Shown: positions 8,451 to 18,398 of the stretch, piece by piece
Position numbering within the stretch: position 1 is the first letter of the stretch
Layout of the letters: each line of letters opens with the position of its first letter
Source of the DNA: Parapedobacter koreensis
GTDB lineage: Bacteria > Bacteroidota > Bacteroidia > Sphingobacteriales > Sphingobacteriaceae
Length of the DNA stretch: 64,000 bases
Direction of reading: 5' to 3'
Assembly (NCBI RefSeq): GCF_900109365.1
Contig: NZ_FNZR01000006.1
Coordinates: forward strand, 288,255 to 352,254
Made by a program: the position numbers and the translations under genes
The notes under the pieces: model-generated
Database searches by the model: none
What the model saw: only the letters and a program-made list of their open reading frames with translations
Told to the model about the DNA's origin: nothing

Positions 8451-8937
8451 CGTTTATTTTGAATGTTAACTGTTGGAAATAATCATAGGACGATCCCTGG
8501 TATTGCCCGGGGATCCAATCATCCAAGGCCTTGGTGAAGGTGAGGATTGCCGCTACAAAGGCGGGATCAAATATGGTAGGCTTGTAGATTCGGTCGATTT
8601 GCAGTACGCGGAAACGGTCGACCTCACCACGGCAGTTGACCACAAAACGGACGGTAATATATCCGGTCTTTATCGGTATAGCCCGCTGTTTAGCCAGCGG
8701 CTTTATTTCCAGCAGTTGCAGTAAGCGTTTGCGTCCGCCCTGGTATCCGCCGGATACGGCATAATTTTCTTGGATGGTACCACCGCAAAGCGTGAAATCT
8801 GGATTGTCCAAAGCGGGATCGAATGTGATGTGACCTACAGGCATCCCATCCTTGTGTTTAAGGTCTGTCAACTGCTGGGCTGTACTAGACAGTGGCGCTG
8901 TCCATAGGACGAAGGCTGACCAAAATAATACCTTCAT
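8422..8937 (-). CDS. Secreted TonB C-terminal-like domain protein
   Basis: 171 residues from the ATG at 8937, which forms an ATGA overlap with the stop of the peroxidase gene. The start four codons upstream would spoil the signal peptide (MKVLFWSAFVLWTAPLSSTA). The C-terminal half (ITVRFVVNCRGEVDRFRV, then FDPAFVAAILTF, DDWIPG and YFQQLTFKINDGQVVDILP) resembles the C-terminal domain annotated as energy transducer TonB in many Bacteroidota proteins. No N-terminal membrane anchor or proline-rich spacer is present, so it is probably a free periplasmic protein. The assignment is by pattern only. Confidence 0.65.
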   Translation of the reverse strand: MKVLFWSAFVLWTAPLSSTAQQLTDLKHKDGMPVGHITFDPALDNPDFTLCGGTIQENYAVSGGYQGGRKRLLQLLEIKPLAKQRAIPIKTGYITVRFVVNCRGEVDRFRVLQIDRIYKPTIFDPAFVAAILTFTKALDDWIPGQYQGSSYDYFQQLTFKINDGQVVDILP

Positions 8938-9419
8938 GCATCCAGCCATTTCAAAATATCGGGCTCAATGGCTTCCGGCTTGGTGGTGGGCGCATAGCGC
9001 TTACGGGGCCTGCCATCTTTGTCTATTAGAAACTTCGTGAAATTCCACTTGATGCGGCTACCGAACAGGCCTCCCAACTGGCTTTTCAGGTACCTAAACA
9101 CGGGATGGGTGTTTTTGCCATTGACATCGCATTTCTCGAACAGTTGGAACGTCACCCCATGGTTGACCTTGCAGCTTTCCTCCACGGTGTCGTTGGTTTC
9201 GGGCTCCTGCCCCATGAATTGATTGCAGGGGAATCCCAGCACGACCAAGCCCTTGTCTTTATAGCGTTGATGCAACGTTTCCAGGCCTTCGAATTGTGGC
9301 GCAAGACCGCATTTAGTCGCGGTATTGACTACCAAGACCATATTACCTTTGAACGCTGACATCGGAATAGCTTTCCCTTGTGGGGTATTAGCCGATAATT
9401 CATAAAACGTCATTGCCAT
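8934..9419 (-). CDS. Glutathione peroxidase family thiol peroxidase
   Basis: 161 residues, the normal length for bacterial members. The active-site motif NTATKCGLAPQ carries the peroxidatic cysteine (about residue 37). FPCNQF and WNFTKFLID supply the Gln, Trp and Asn of the catalytic tetrad. The second cysteine in FPCNQF is at the place used for a resolving Cys in some thioredoxin-dependent members, so thioredoxin rather than glutathione is the likely reductant. It reduces hydrogen peroxide or lipid peroxides and is probably cytoplasmic, since no signal peptide is seen. It is the first gene of a three-gene leftward operon. Confidence 0.93.
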   Translation of the reverse strand: MAMTFYELSANTPQGKAIPMSAFKGNMVLVVNTATKCGLAPQFEGLETLHQRYKDKGLVVLGFPCNQFMGQEPETNDTVEESCKVNHGVTFQLFEKCDVNGKNTHPVFRYLKSQLGGLFGSRIKWNFTKFLIDKDGRPRKRYAPTTKPEAIEPDILKWLDA

Positions 9420-9787
9420 AAAGCGAAGGTACGGAAAATGAGTTTATACAAAAAAATCCACCCAATGGCCAATATTTGTATGGCCAAATTTTTTATGGTT
9501 GTTAATGGCTTTGCAAATTCATGTGGGATTTTGGGGAGTAAGAAATAGGATTATTTCATTTTTTATTATAAAAATATACGAAATAGGTAATTGTAACTCA
9601 AATTATATATAAATATTTTGATACATAGCTGATATTGCAATATTTTTATTCACATTTGTAATCTAATCGCGATTTAATAAAAATATTTACTTCCCATTAA
9701 TCAAATTGTTTAATTTTTCATCGTTGAATGCTTGTTTGTTTGTGTATTTTGTAAACTCTATTATCTTTTTTAATTAATCAAATTTAT
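9420..9787. other. AT-rich promoter region between divergent operons
   Basis: 368 bases without a gene, between the peroxidase operon and the SusC gene. It is very AT-rich towards SusC, with TTTG-rich stretches and a TATTTTG about 40-50 bases before the start that could be a -7 element. I could not fix a promoter with certainty and see no RNA gene or clear hairpin. Confidence 0.6.
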
Positions 9788-12700
9788 ATGAAACAAAAAC
9801 TACTATGTTTCTTCGTGCTCAGCATGGTATTGACAGGGTCAGTCTTTGCGCAAGGTCGAAGAATCACCGGAACGGTGACGTCAGCAGATGATGGTTCGCC
9901 CTTATCTGGCGTTTCGGTAATTGTGCGTGGTACGTCATTGGGTGCCCAGACAGACTCGGAAGGGAATTATTCGGTAACGGTACCAAGCGGCGCATCGTCA
10001 CTGATTTTTCGCATGATTGGCTATGCAGAGCAGGACATTTCATTGGGTGGAAACACAACCATCGATGTCGCTTTAGCGCTGGATGCCTCGGTATTGACCG
10101 AAGTTATCGTTACGGGTTACGGTCAGGAAATCAAAAAGCAAAGCTTGACTGGGGCTGTATCGGTGTTGAGTGGCGGGGATATTGAAAATATGCCCACCCA
10201 AACCTTCGACCGGGCGCTCCAGGGCCGCTTGGGCGGTGTTCAGGTTACCTCCAGTGGGGGGCAACCCGGGGGTGGTTTGCAGATTAATATCCGCGGAGCG
10301 GTGTCGGTAAATGGTAATGCGCAGCCGCTATACATTATTGACGGTGTGCAGATGAACCCGCCGAGTGGTGCTGGAGGCGCATCAAGCGTCACTTCACAGA
10401 ACATCTTCGCTTCCATCAACCAGGAGGATATTGAGTCCATACAGGTGCTGAAAGATGCGGCAACGGCTTCCATTTATGGTTCGCAAGCGGCAAATGGCGT
10501 TGTGATCATCACCACGAAAAAAGGTAAAGTAGGCAAGACCACCGTAAAAGCTAATATCCAGCAAGGTTGGTCGACCAACCCTAACCCGTATAACTTGCTG
10601 AGCGGTCCGGATTATTATCGGCTCTACGCACGGGCTTATGCCAACCAATATACGTGGACGCAAGGTAGTCCTGAAGCCGGTGTGCGGGCATTTAATCAGT
10701 CGATCTACGGTACCCCTGAATCGCCGGACATTTCGTCCATTCCCAATGTGAATTGGTATGACGCGGTTTTCCGGACAGCCAAGCTTGGCCAGTATAACGT
10801 TTCGTTTGCTGGCGGTAGTGAAAAGACGACATTTTTCGTGTCCGGTGGTTATAATTCTACGGAAGGAACGAATATCGGATCCGATTTTACCCGTGGGACG
10901 TTCCGGGCTAATTTGACGCATTCGGTGTCAAATAAGTTTTCGATCGAATCGAATATCAGTTTGTCAGGTACCCGGTCACGCGGACCGACGTCTGGCAACG
11001 GCTTTTATGTCAACTCGCCGTTTTCAGGAACGCTTTTGGTACCGACATTGAACCCCATTTACAATGAAGACGGTACATGGAACAATGATCTGATCAATGG
11101 GTATGGTTACAACATCTTGCAATTGATCGAAGAGCAGAAGCGTTCGACAAATACCTATGCAACGGTCAGCAACATGGCCTTGAATTACGATGTCATTCCT
11201 GGCTTACGTTTGAAGGCGTACGCAGGTATCGATTTTTCAGATGCCAATAACTTCACGTATAGCCCCTCGTCTATCCCGCAATTCTTAGCTGTTGGAGGCT
11301 CGGGCTCTGAAAACTACCGGCGGAGAATGAACTGGAACACGTCATTGACGGCATCGTTTAACCGGACATTCAATGAAAATCACAATTTCAGCGCGTTGGG
11401 TGGATTTGAATACAGGGATTATTCGGATACGGAATTATCCGCTGCCGCGCAGGGATTTGCCAATCCGGCGTTGGAACTGATTAGCCAAGCTGCTACGAAT
11501 ACAAGCTATGGTTCTACTTTCACAGGCTACAGGCTGGCCAGCTTGATTGGTAGTGTCAACTACGATTACAAAGCGAAATACCTGTTGACAGCGAATGTGC
11601 GGTACGATGGGTCGTCACGCTTCGGGGCAGATAACAAGTTCGGTTTGTTTGGTGGTGTATCGGCCGGCTGGCGGATATCTGAGGAAACGTTTATGGATCC
11701 GCTTTCCTTCCTTGATGAGCTAAAATTGAGAGCCAGCTACGGGATCACGGGTGACCAAAGTGGTATTGGTGACTTTGAGCCCTTGCCATTATTTAGTTCA
11801 CCGGGAGCTGCCGCTTCCTATAACGGAAGCCCCACGTTGAGACCTTCGCAAATCGCTTCGCTCGCATTGGGTTGGGAAAGCTTGCATTCGTTGAACTTGG
11901 GGTTGGATTTTGGATTCTTCAAAAATCGAATCTTTGGTACGTTTGATATTTACAGCAACGATCGGGATAACATGTTGCTGAATCAGCAATTGCCCATGGA
12001 TTCCGGATACGGATCAGTGACTATCAATGCGGGTAAAGCGCGGATGCAGGGGATTGATATTGAACTCGGTGTGGTGCCATTCCGCTCAAACAGTGGGTTT
12101 AAATGGACATCGTCCTTCAATATTGCGTTTGTACGCAGTAAATTACTTGCGTTGAATGACGGCGCCACGGAGGTCAACAACGGTCGCTATGTGGTCGGCA
12201 AGCAATTGAATTTGGTGTATTCGCCGATTTGGGCGGGCGTTAACCCTGCTGATGGCCGGGCGATGTACTATGACGCAAACGGCAACATCACCTATTCACC
12301 CCAAAGTACTGCTGATCGGAAAATAATTGGCTCGTACAACCCTGATTTTTATGGTGGATGGACCAATACGTTCTCCTACAAAGGCTTTACGCTGGACGCG
12401 TTGTTCCAATACCAATACGGTAATACGGCAATGACCCAAACGAATTATGCGCTTGAACTATCCGGTGCATATGGCTACAATGTGCTGCATTCCCAATTGT
12501 ATGACTCATGGACTACTCCGGGACAAATTGCTACAGTACCCAGGCCTTATTGGGGTGGTGCTGAGCCCGGAAACGTAGCCATAACTACCTTTTCGTCACG
12601 CTGGATACAGGATGCTTCTTACATCCGGTTGAAGCAAGTTTCGCTGAATTATGATCTGCCACGCCCTTGGTTATCCAAGATTGGAGTCCAAGGTCTTCAG

Positions 12701-12838
12701 CTTTATGTGCAAGCATTGAACTTGTTGACAATCACTGAATACACCGGTGAAGACCCGGAAAATACGTCGTATACCGGCAATTTGAACGTCTATCCGCATC
12801 CGCGTACCTATACAGTGGGGGCCAATTTTACATTTTAA
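9788..12838 (+). CDS. SusC/RagA-family TonB-linked outer-membrane transporter
   Basis: 1016 residues. A signal peptide ending SVFAQ is followed by a carboxypeptidase-regulatory-like domain (ITGTVTSADDGSPLSGVSVI, about residues 25-110). A TonB-box-like VIVTGYG precedes the plug (RGAVSVNGNAQPLYIIDGVQ, DIESIQVLKDAATASIYGSQ, AANGVVIITTKKGK). The 22-strand barrel ends in aromatic NFTF. There is no N-terminal STN domain, so it is probably not controlled by a FecR/sigma pair, and none is nearby. With the SusD at 12852 it should form the lid-and-barrel uptake complex for an oligosaccharide or peptide. The substrate is not determined. Confidence 0.97.
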   Translation: MKQKLLCFFVLSMVLTGSVFAQGRRITGTVTSADDGSPLSGVSVIVRGTSLGAQTDSEGNYSVTVPSGASSLIFRMIGYAEQDISLGGNTTIDVALALDASVLTEVIVTGYGQEIKKQSLTGAVSVLSGGDIENMPTQTFDRALQGRLGGVQVTSSGGQPGGGLQINIRGAVSVNGNAQPLYIIDGVQMNPPSGAGGASSVTSQNIFASINQEDIESIQVLKDAATASIYGSQAANGVVIITTKKGKVGKTTVKANIQQGWSTNPNPYNLLSGPDYYRLYARAYANQYTWTQGSPEAGVRAFNQSIYGTPESPDISSIPNVNWYDAVFRTAKLGQYNVSFAGGSEKTTFFVSGGYNSTEGTNIGSDFTRGTFRANLTHSVSNKFSIESNISLSGTRSRGPTSGNGFYVNSPFSGTLLVPTLNPIYNEDGTWNNDLINGYGYNILQLIEEQKRSTNTYATVSNMALNYDVIPGLRLKAYAGIDFSDANNFTYSPSSIPQFLAVGGSGSENYRRRMNWNTSLTASFNRTFNENHNFSALGGFEYRDYSDTELSAAAQGFANPALELISQAATNTSYGSTFTGYRLASLIGSVNYDYKAKYLLTANVRYDGSSRFGADNKFGLFGGVSAGWRISEETFMDPLSFLDELKLRASYGITGDQSGIGDFEPLPLFSSPGAAASYNGSPTLRPSQIASLALGWESLHSLNLGLDFGFFKNRIFGTFDIYSNDRDNMLLNQQLPMDSGYGSVTINAGKARMQGIDIELGVVPFRSNSGFKWTSSFNIAFVRSKLLALNDGATEVNNGRYVVGKQLNLVYSPIWAGVNPADGRAMYYDANGNITYSPQSTADRKIIGSYNPDFYGGWTNTFSYKGFTLDALFQYQYGNTAMTQTNYALELSGAYGYNVLHSQLYDSWTTPGQIATVPRPYWGGAEPGNVAITTFSSRWIQDASYIRLKQVSLNYDLPRPWLSKIGVQGLQLYVQALNLLTITEYTGEDPENTSYTGNLNVYPHPRTYTVGANFTF

Positions 12839-12851
12839 TGTTGAATGAGTT

Positions 12852-14282
12852 ATGAAAATTAAAGTATTAAGTATATATGCGATTTCCGTTGGTCTACTGA
12901 TGACGGCGTGTGAGAGCATGGTGGAATTAGATCCAAAGAACAATGTGGTTGCAGGGGCCGTTTTTGGGAATTTGTCTGGGGCGCAGGCCGTGCTCAATTC
13001 GGCATACAACCGGATGATTCGATCCAATGCATCCTACGGCAGGGACTACGTGCTTATGGGAGATGCCCTTGCTGACAATCTTTTTACCGCCACGCAGTAT
13101 TCCTCCCAGCGGTGGAATACGGTCAACGTAAATAACATTGGCCAGCACTACAACTCGTGGGAGGTCTGCTACCAAATCATCAATGACCTGAATGAAGTGA
13201 TAGCGAAAGCGCCGCAAATACCCATTGTCGAGAGCGAACGGAAGAATTTAAACAGCCTGTTGGCGCAAGCGTATACACTTCGGGCGCTGACGTATTTTGA
13301 TATCGCACGCGCATACGGCTATGAGCCCAACAAAATCCCAACAACTGGCCAAGGTGCGGGATTCGACAGAAGTGCGGTAATCCGGCTTACGCCTACTACA
13401 GATGTGGAAAGTGCGCAGCCTATCCGCAGGTCTTCCATCGTAGAAACCTACACCCAGGTGGAAAATGATCTCACTACAGCGATTGGATTGTTTGCGGATG
13501 CCACTGAGCCGACGAACTATTACATGACACTCGGTACAGCGTATGCATTGCGGGGCCGATTGAATTTATACTGGGAACGTTGGGAAGCTGCCATCAGTGA
13601 TTTTGATGATGCTTTTGCCAATTCGGATGCCGAGTTGACGGATGATATCGTATCTGCATTTACCTCGATTAGAAATCCGGAATCGTTTACCCAGCTTTCC
13701 GTGGATTACGCTACGCAGGCATTGGGCTCTGGTGATTCGCCTTACGGGTATACGCACCGTCCGGGTTACAATGGAATCCAGACGTTTGGTGGGCAAACAC
13801 TGGCAAACGAGGTATTTGCGCTGCTTGAAGAAGGTGACGATCGCTTGGGGTTAATCTTTTTTGACGGTGGATTTAATTGGTCCAACAAATACAACGGTGC
13901 TGCCGGATTGTATGCCGACCACTTGACCATCATCCGCTACAGCGATGTGTTGCTCATGAAAGCCGAAGCCTTGGCTCAATTGGAGCGATACGGTGAAGCG
14001 GCCGCGTTGGTGACCACCTTGCGGAGCAATCGCAACGCCTCGCTCAGCGGTATCCCCACTGGCCCAGCTATTATGAATTACATCAAGGACGAACGTCGGC
14101 GTGAGCTGCATTTTGAGGGACAGCGTTGGTTTGATTTGAAGCGGTGGGGAGAGGGAATTACCAAACCTGCACAAGCAACGGGAGCGAGCTTTATCCCATC
14201 CGATGATATCCGAATCCTCGCCCGGATACCGGTTACACAGATTACATTGTTTCCGGAGTTACCCCAAAATCCAGGTTATTAA
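12852..14282 (+). CDS. SusD/RagB-family surface lipoprotein
   Basis: 476 residues with a lipoprotein signal (lipobox MTAC, Cys19). It begins 13 bp after the SusC stop. Typical SusD features are the early ELDPKNNV, the helical LAQAYTLRALTYFDIARAYG segment, and the C-terminal YIKDERRRELHFEGQRWFDL and KRWG motifs. It is the extracellular substrate-binding lid of the SusC channel encoded just upstream and is co-transcribed with it. At under 500 residues it is on the short side for the family. Confidence 0.96.
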   Translation: MKIKVLSIYAISVGLLMTACESMVELDPKNNVVAGAVFGNLSGAQAVLNSAYNRMIRSNASYGRDYVLMGDALADNLFTATQYSSQRWNTVNVNNIGQHYNSWEVCYQIINDLNEVIAKAPQIPIVESERKNLNSLLAQAYTLRALTYFDIARAYGYEPNKIPTTGQGAGFDRSAVIRLTPTTDVESAQPIRRSSIVETYTQVENDLTTAIGLFADATEPTNYYMTLGTAYALRGRLNLYWERWEAAISDFDDAFANSDAELTDDIVSAFTSIRNPESFTQLSVDYATQALGSGDSPYGYTHRPGYNGIQTFGGQTLANEVFALLEEGDDRLGLIFFDGGFNWSNKYNGAAGLYADHLTIIRYSDVLLMKAEALAQLERYGEAAALVTTLRSNRNASLSGIPTGPAIMNYIKDERRRELHFEGQRWFDLKRWGEGITKPAQATGASFIPSDDIRILARIPVTQITLFPELPQNPGY

Positions 14283-14303
14283 TTTTATGATTTGATGAAC
14301 GAT

Positions 14304-14828
14304 ATGAAAAAATTACATGTTAATAGTTTGATGGGTATGCTCTTTGTGTTGCTGGCACTTGGCGGTTGCATGGAAGAGCGGGAGTTGAGATATACCGGAC
14401 CTACCGTGGTCGAATTCAAAAATCACCTGTTCGGCCGTGTTGCCGGGTATCTTCCAACGGGCGTGTATCCCAACCAATCGGGAACACCAATGACTACCTT
14501 GTCCAAATACATCTCTGTTGAAACGCGGGGAAAAGATTCCGTTTTGGTTCAACTCATTGGACCACAACTGTCATCAGATTCCCAAATCGAATTCAGTATT
14601 GCCGAAAATAGCACGGCAGTGGAAGGAACGCATTTTGAATTTGAGTCGGCCGGGTCTCGCACCGTTACGCTGCCAGCAAATTCTTCGTCCACTTACATTG
14701 TCTACGACTTGATACCAGGCAGTTTGGAAACCGGTGAAACGGTGACATTGCGACTGAACCTGATCGGAAACGACCAGGTTGGTTTTAGTCAGAACTACAG
14801 CCAGTTTACCACTTATTTGCGACAATAG
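14304..14828 (+). CDS. DUF4843-like surface lipoprotein
   Basis: 174 residues from the ATG at 14304; in-frame starts at 14292 (TTG) and 14295 (ATG) are possible. The lipoprotein signal ends at LGGC. After an early VEFKNH, the segments DSVLVQLIGPQLSSDSQIEF and AVEGTHFEF, and the beta-rich C-terminus, resemble the DUF4843 lipoproteins that often follow SusC/SusD pairs. It lies 21 bp after SusD and is probably an auxiliary surface binding protein of the same uptake system. The family call is moderate. Confidence 0.7.
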   Translation: MKKLHVNSLMGMLFVLLALGGCMEERELRYTGPTVVEFKNHLFGRVAGYLPTGVYPNQSGTPMTTLSKYISVETRGKDSVLVQLIGPQLSSDSQIEFSIAENSTAVEGTHFEFESAGSRTVTLPANSSSTYIVYDLIPGSLETGETVTLRLNLIGNDQVGFSQNYSQFTTYLRQ

Positions 14829-14934
14829 TCGTTAGTGACATTTCGCTTGAAATCGGTTGTTAATTGTCCAACAATTAGCAACCGATTTTGGCGTTTGGTA
14901 CAACCGTATTTTTCACATGATTAACTTGATTATT

Positions 14935-15594
14935 ATGCGTCTATTTTTTACGTTATCATGTTATCTCCTTGGCTTGCCTTTCTTAAGCGGGCAGGTGGTG
15001 GAGCATGTCAACGGAACCGTTGTCACGGAGAAGCAGTATACAGACATCCAGGGTAACCCGTACCTGTTTAACGGATGGCGAAAAGGGGAAGTGACCTTAA
15101 CTGGCAATGAAAAGTTTACGGGGCTAAACCTGAAATACGACCAGGTCAATGACGAGGTGCTATACGAAGGCAAAGGAGGTAATGATTATCACTTTGCTAA
15201 GCAGGTGGTTGCATTTTCCATCGTTGCTGATGACGGTGAATCGGCATCCTATCGTAACGGGTTTGGTGCATACGAAAAGTTAGGCAACAACGCGTTTTAC
15301 CAAGTACTTTACGATGGTAAGGTGAAATTTCTGAGAAAGGAAGTCAAGACCATTGTGGAACGTATCGTATACGGTTCGGCCAATGCCAATAAACTGGTAC
15401 AACGATCGGAACGCTATTTTATTAAGCTGGAAGGGAAAACATTGGCTGAGGTCAAGCGCGATCGAAAATCCCTACTTGCCTTTTTGGGACCGGAAAAATC
15501 CGGTGATTTGGGAGCCTTTATCGACCGGGAAAAGCTGAAATTCAAATCGGACGAGGACGTCATCAAATTACTGCAGTATTTCGAGGGGATGTAG
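14935..15594 (+). CDS. Secreted protein of unknown function
   Basis: 219 residues from the ATG at 14935; a longer in-frame reading from 14857 uses a TTG and has no signal. The signal peptide MRLFFTLSCYLLGLPFLSGQ is clear. The mature part starts with repeated short beta-like segments (NGTVVTEKQYTDIQGNPYL, FTGLNLKYDQVNDEVLY) and ends in a charged helical region (SGDLGAFIDREKLKFKSDED). I do not recognise the family. It sits about 100 bp after the DUF4843-like gene and before a terminator, so it may end the SusC/SusD operon. Confidence 0.75.
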   Translation: MRLFFTLSCYLLGLPFLSGQVVEHVNGTVVTEKQYTDIQGNPYLFNGWRKGEVTLTGNEKFTGLNLKYDQVNDEVLYEGKGGNDYHFAKQVVAFSIVADDGESASYRNGFGAYEKLGNNAFYQVLYDGKVKFLRKEVKTIVERIVYGSANANKLVQRSERYFIKLEGKTLAEVKRDRKSLLAFLGPEKSGDLGAFIDREKLKFKSDEDVIKLLQYFEGM

Positions 15595-15601
15595 ATGTAA
15601 T

Positions 15602-15634
15602 AAGGGGGCCACTTCATTGCAGCCCCCTTTATTA
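15602..15634. terminator. Bidirectional hairpin terminator
   Basis: AAGGGGGC pairs with GCCCCCTT around a short loop and is followed by a T-rich run. It separates the convergent genes ending at 15594 and 15667. The reverse strand also starts with AT-rich sequence, so it may stop both. Confidence 0.8.
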
Positions 15635-15666
15635 TTTTCACGATATACGTTGGACGCAATGGTCCG

Positions 15667-18162
15667 CTACCTTGTTTTCGGAATTTCCCTGTTCATTTCC
15701 ACCATGTCGACGCTGTCACTAGCGGAGTTGCCCAGCAGGTGTTGGCTAAAGTAATCGCCCATCTTCCAGAAGAAGTACTCCATCATGTTGGCGTACCCAT
15801 GTTGCTGGCCGGGCATCAACAGGAAATCGAATCGTTTATTCGCTTTGATAAGTGCTTCGGCCATCTGGATGGTATTGGCGGGATGGACATTGTTGTCTAC
15901 ATCTCCGGTAGATAATAACAGATGCCCTTTGAGGTTTCGGGCAAGCTCGCTATTTTTTGCAATACTGTAGATGAATGTGGTGTCGCCTTTTGGCGTGATT
16001 CGCTCGGTCACCCCATGGTGCCGTTCGCTCCATCGACGGTTATAAATGTTGTTTTCATGGTTTCCTGAGCCGGAGACCGCTACCTTAAAAAAGTCAGGGT
16101 ATACCAACATGGCTGCGGTAGACATAAATCCGCCGCCGGAGTGACCGGTAATACCTACGCGATTGATGTCTATAAAGGGATACCTGTCGGCAAGTTGCTC
16201 GGCAGCAGCTTTTTTATCCGCCAGCCCATAGTCCCGGAGATTGCCGTAGCCATAGGTGTGGTACCACTTAGACCGATTGGGATGCCCTCCTCTGTTGCCT
16301 ATGGTGATAACGACAAAGCCAAACTGTGCCAGCCGATCTACCCGATCCATGCTACGTCCAAAAGCCTTATTGACCGATTCGGTTTGCGGGCCTGGGTACA
16401 CATACTCAATGATGGGATAACTGCGCGTGGAATCGAAGTCAAATGGTTTGTACATCACACCGTAAATGTCGGTAATCCCGTCATCGGATTTTACCTTAAA
16501 AGGTTCTGGGAATTTGTAACCGGCTTCGAATAGCCTGGAAAGATCTGCGGTTTCCAAATCCATGATTTTTTGCCCGGCACTGTTGTATAGTACCGATACC
16601 GGTGCAGTATTCACGCGTGAAAAGTTGTCTACGAAAAACTGGTTGTTTTCGTCCATGTTTGATTGATGGTCAAAATCACCGGGGTTCAACAACTTCATGC
16701 CGCTGCCGTTGAGGTTGACGCTATAAAGATGCATGTAATAGGGATCCTCGTTGGGCTCGCGTCCGTTGGCTGCAAAATAGAGTGTCCGTGTTTTTTCATC
16801 TACTCCCACAACGTTTGAACTGAAGAATTCACCCGAAGTGATTTGGTTTTTTAAATTACCTTGCCTGTCATAGAGGTAAAAATGACCCCAGCCGTCGCGT
16901 TCTGACCAAAAAACAAACTCCTCGCCATTGTTGATCAGTTCGGGCTGCTGAACGTCTTGGTAGGTATTGGAACGTTCTTCGACGAGGATATCGACCGTTC
17001 CGTCAACGCCGACAGTGCCCATGTCTATGCGCTTCATATCACGGCTGGTGCGCGCGAAATAAAAACGTTCATTGGTGCCCAGCCAGGTGGTGATCCGGAT
17101 TTCGTCGTTGTTTCTTCCGAATCCAAATCCACCTTGAGACTGATTGTCAGTCCACAGGGAAAGCGTCTGGTTTTTAAACGCAGAGACATCAATGCGTCTT
17201 GGTTTTTTTGTGGCAAAATCGAAGATATATAATTCTTGTTCGGTGCTGTCGACTTCTCCGGGCATTTGATACTTATACGTTTCGAGGGTGGGTCGTTTCC
17301 CTCCGACATTATTGATCACCCACAGGGGATTGATTCCGCGATTGTCTTTTTTAGTCACCACAAAATGGCGGCCATCTGGCGACCAGATGATCCGTGCACT
17401 TCGACGTTCTTCCTTCGGATCTTTATCGCCAGTGGTTGTATTATTGGGATCGCCACCCCAAGCATAGTATTGAATGCCATCCGTGGTAATCTGATGCTCT
17501 ACGATGGTACTGTCTTTTTCATTCTTTTTTGCTTTGGCGTAGTTTTCCCGATCCATCCAGTAGAGATTGTAGTTGCGGGCGAATATCACCGTATTGGTAT
17601 CCGGCGAAAACGATGCCCATGAGGGGTGAGGTTTCGGTTTAAGGGAATCTGCAAGTTCAGTAAGCTGCCGTGTAGCTAAATCGTATTCAAAATAAAATAC
17701 TTTCTTTTTCAGCGAATCCGACTTGTTGGTGGTTTTGGCAAGCTCTTCCTTGGTCTTTAACGTGTCTTTCGTGCTGTTTACCTCAAAACGGATCTTTCGT
17801 TCATCTTCGGTAAACTTCAGGCCGCGCAGTTCAATGTGCTGTGCGTCAAACGGATCTTTTACGATACGGGTGAGCTGAGTCGCAAGTTGGGCATTGTCAA
17901 ATAATTTCTGCTTGGTACGTGCTGCTGGGTCGACAATGTACCATTGCTGTCCGGCCGTGGTTTCATAGGAATACCAAAACCGATTGGTTTTTTCCAGCCA
18001 ATTGGGATTTACCGAGGTGGAAAAGATTAGTTTGCGTAGCTTTTCCGGTGAAAATTTGGCGGCCAGTTGGTAGTTGGCACTTGGGGGCTGGGGGATCTGT
18101 TGGCAGAATCCATCTATAGATACGAAAAGTATCCATAGCATTAGGTAATTTTTTATACTCAT
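15667..18162 (-). CDS. S9 family dipeptidyl-peptidase IV-like serine peptidase
   Basis: 831 residues with a signal peptide (MSIKNYLMLWILFVSIDGFC). The N-terminal two thirds form a beta-propeller (IIWSPDGRHFVVTKK, EEFVFWSERDGWGHFYLYD). The C-terminal alpha/beta hydrolase domain has the nucleophile in GHSGGGFMS (Ser near residue 675), the acid in STGDVDNNVHP and the histidine in PGQQHGYANM. By family it removes dipeptides from the N-terminus of peptides in the periplasm. It is convergent with the SusC/SusD operon. A role in degrading peptides imported by that system is possible but not shown. Confidence 0.93.
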   Translation of the reverse strand: MSIKNYLMLWILFVSIDGFCQQIPQPPSANYQLAAKFSPEKLRKLIFSTSVNPNWLEKTNRFWYSYETTAGQQWYIVDPAARTKQKLFDNAQLATQLTRIVKDPFDAQHIELRGLKFTEDERKIRFEVNSTKDTLKTKEELAKTTNKSDSLKKKVFYFEYDLATRQLTELADSLKPKPHPSWASFSPDTNTVIFARNYNLYWMDRENYAKAKKNEKDSTIVEHQITTDGIQYYAWGGDPNNTTTGDKDPKEERRSARIIWSPDGRHFVVTKKDNRGINPLWVINNVGGKRPTLETYKYQMPGEVDSTEQELYIFDFATKKPRRIDVSAFKNQTLSLWTDNQSQGGFGFGRNNDEIRITTWLGTNERFYFARTSRDMKRIDMGTVGVDGTVDILVEERSNTYQDVQQPELINNGEEFVFWSERDGWGHFYLYDRQGNLKNQITSGEFFSSNVVGVDEKTRTLYFAANGREPNEDPYYMHLYSVNLNGSGMKLLNPGDFDHQSNMDENNQFFVDNFSRVNTAPVSVLYNSAGQKIMDLETADLSRLFEAGYKFPEPFKVKSDDGITDIYGVMYKPFDFDSTRSYPIIEYVYPGPQTESVNKAFGRSMDRVDRLAQFGFVVITIGNRGGHPNRSKWYHTYGYGNLRDYGLADKKAAAEQLADRYPFIDINRVGITGHSGGGFMSTAAMLVYPDFFKVAVSGSGNHENNIYNRRWSERHHGVTERITPKGDTTFIYSIAKNSELARNLKGHLLLSTGDVDNNVHPANTIQMAEALIKANKRFDFLLMPGQQHGYANMMEYFFWKMGDYFSQHLLGNSASDSVDMVEMNREIPKTR

Positions 18163-18398
18163 AAAAATTATTTGGTTAATTATATATAAATAGTCGGTAA
18201 ATTATTAGTTTTCGCGGTAATTTCGTTTAATAATTATGTAATATTCACGTGAAGGTTGGTTATGTACTAAAATTGTGATATACGGTGCCAAAATTCGATA
18301 GAAATGGCTGGCAAAAGTTTGTGCTGTAATTGCTGATTCTTCAACAATAACACCCTATTTTTGCATGTCTATTCGACATATTTTATTTATAACAACGC

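Noticed and set aside
14857..14934. Longer start for the secreted protein at 14935
   Set aside because: It begins at TTG and moves the signal peptide inside the protein.
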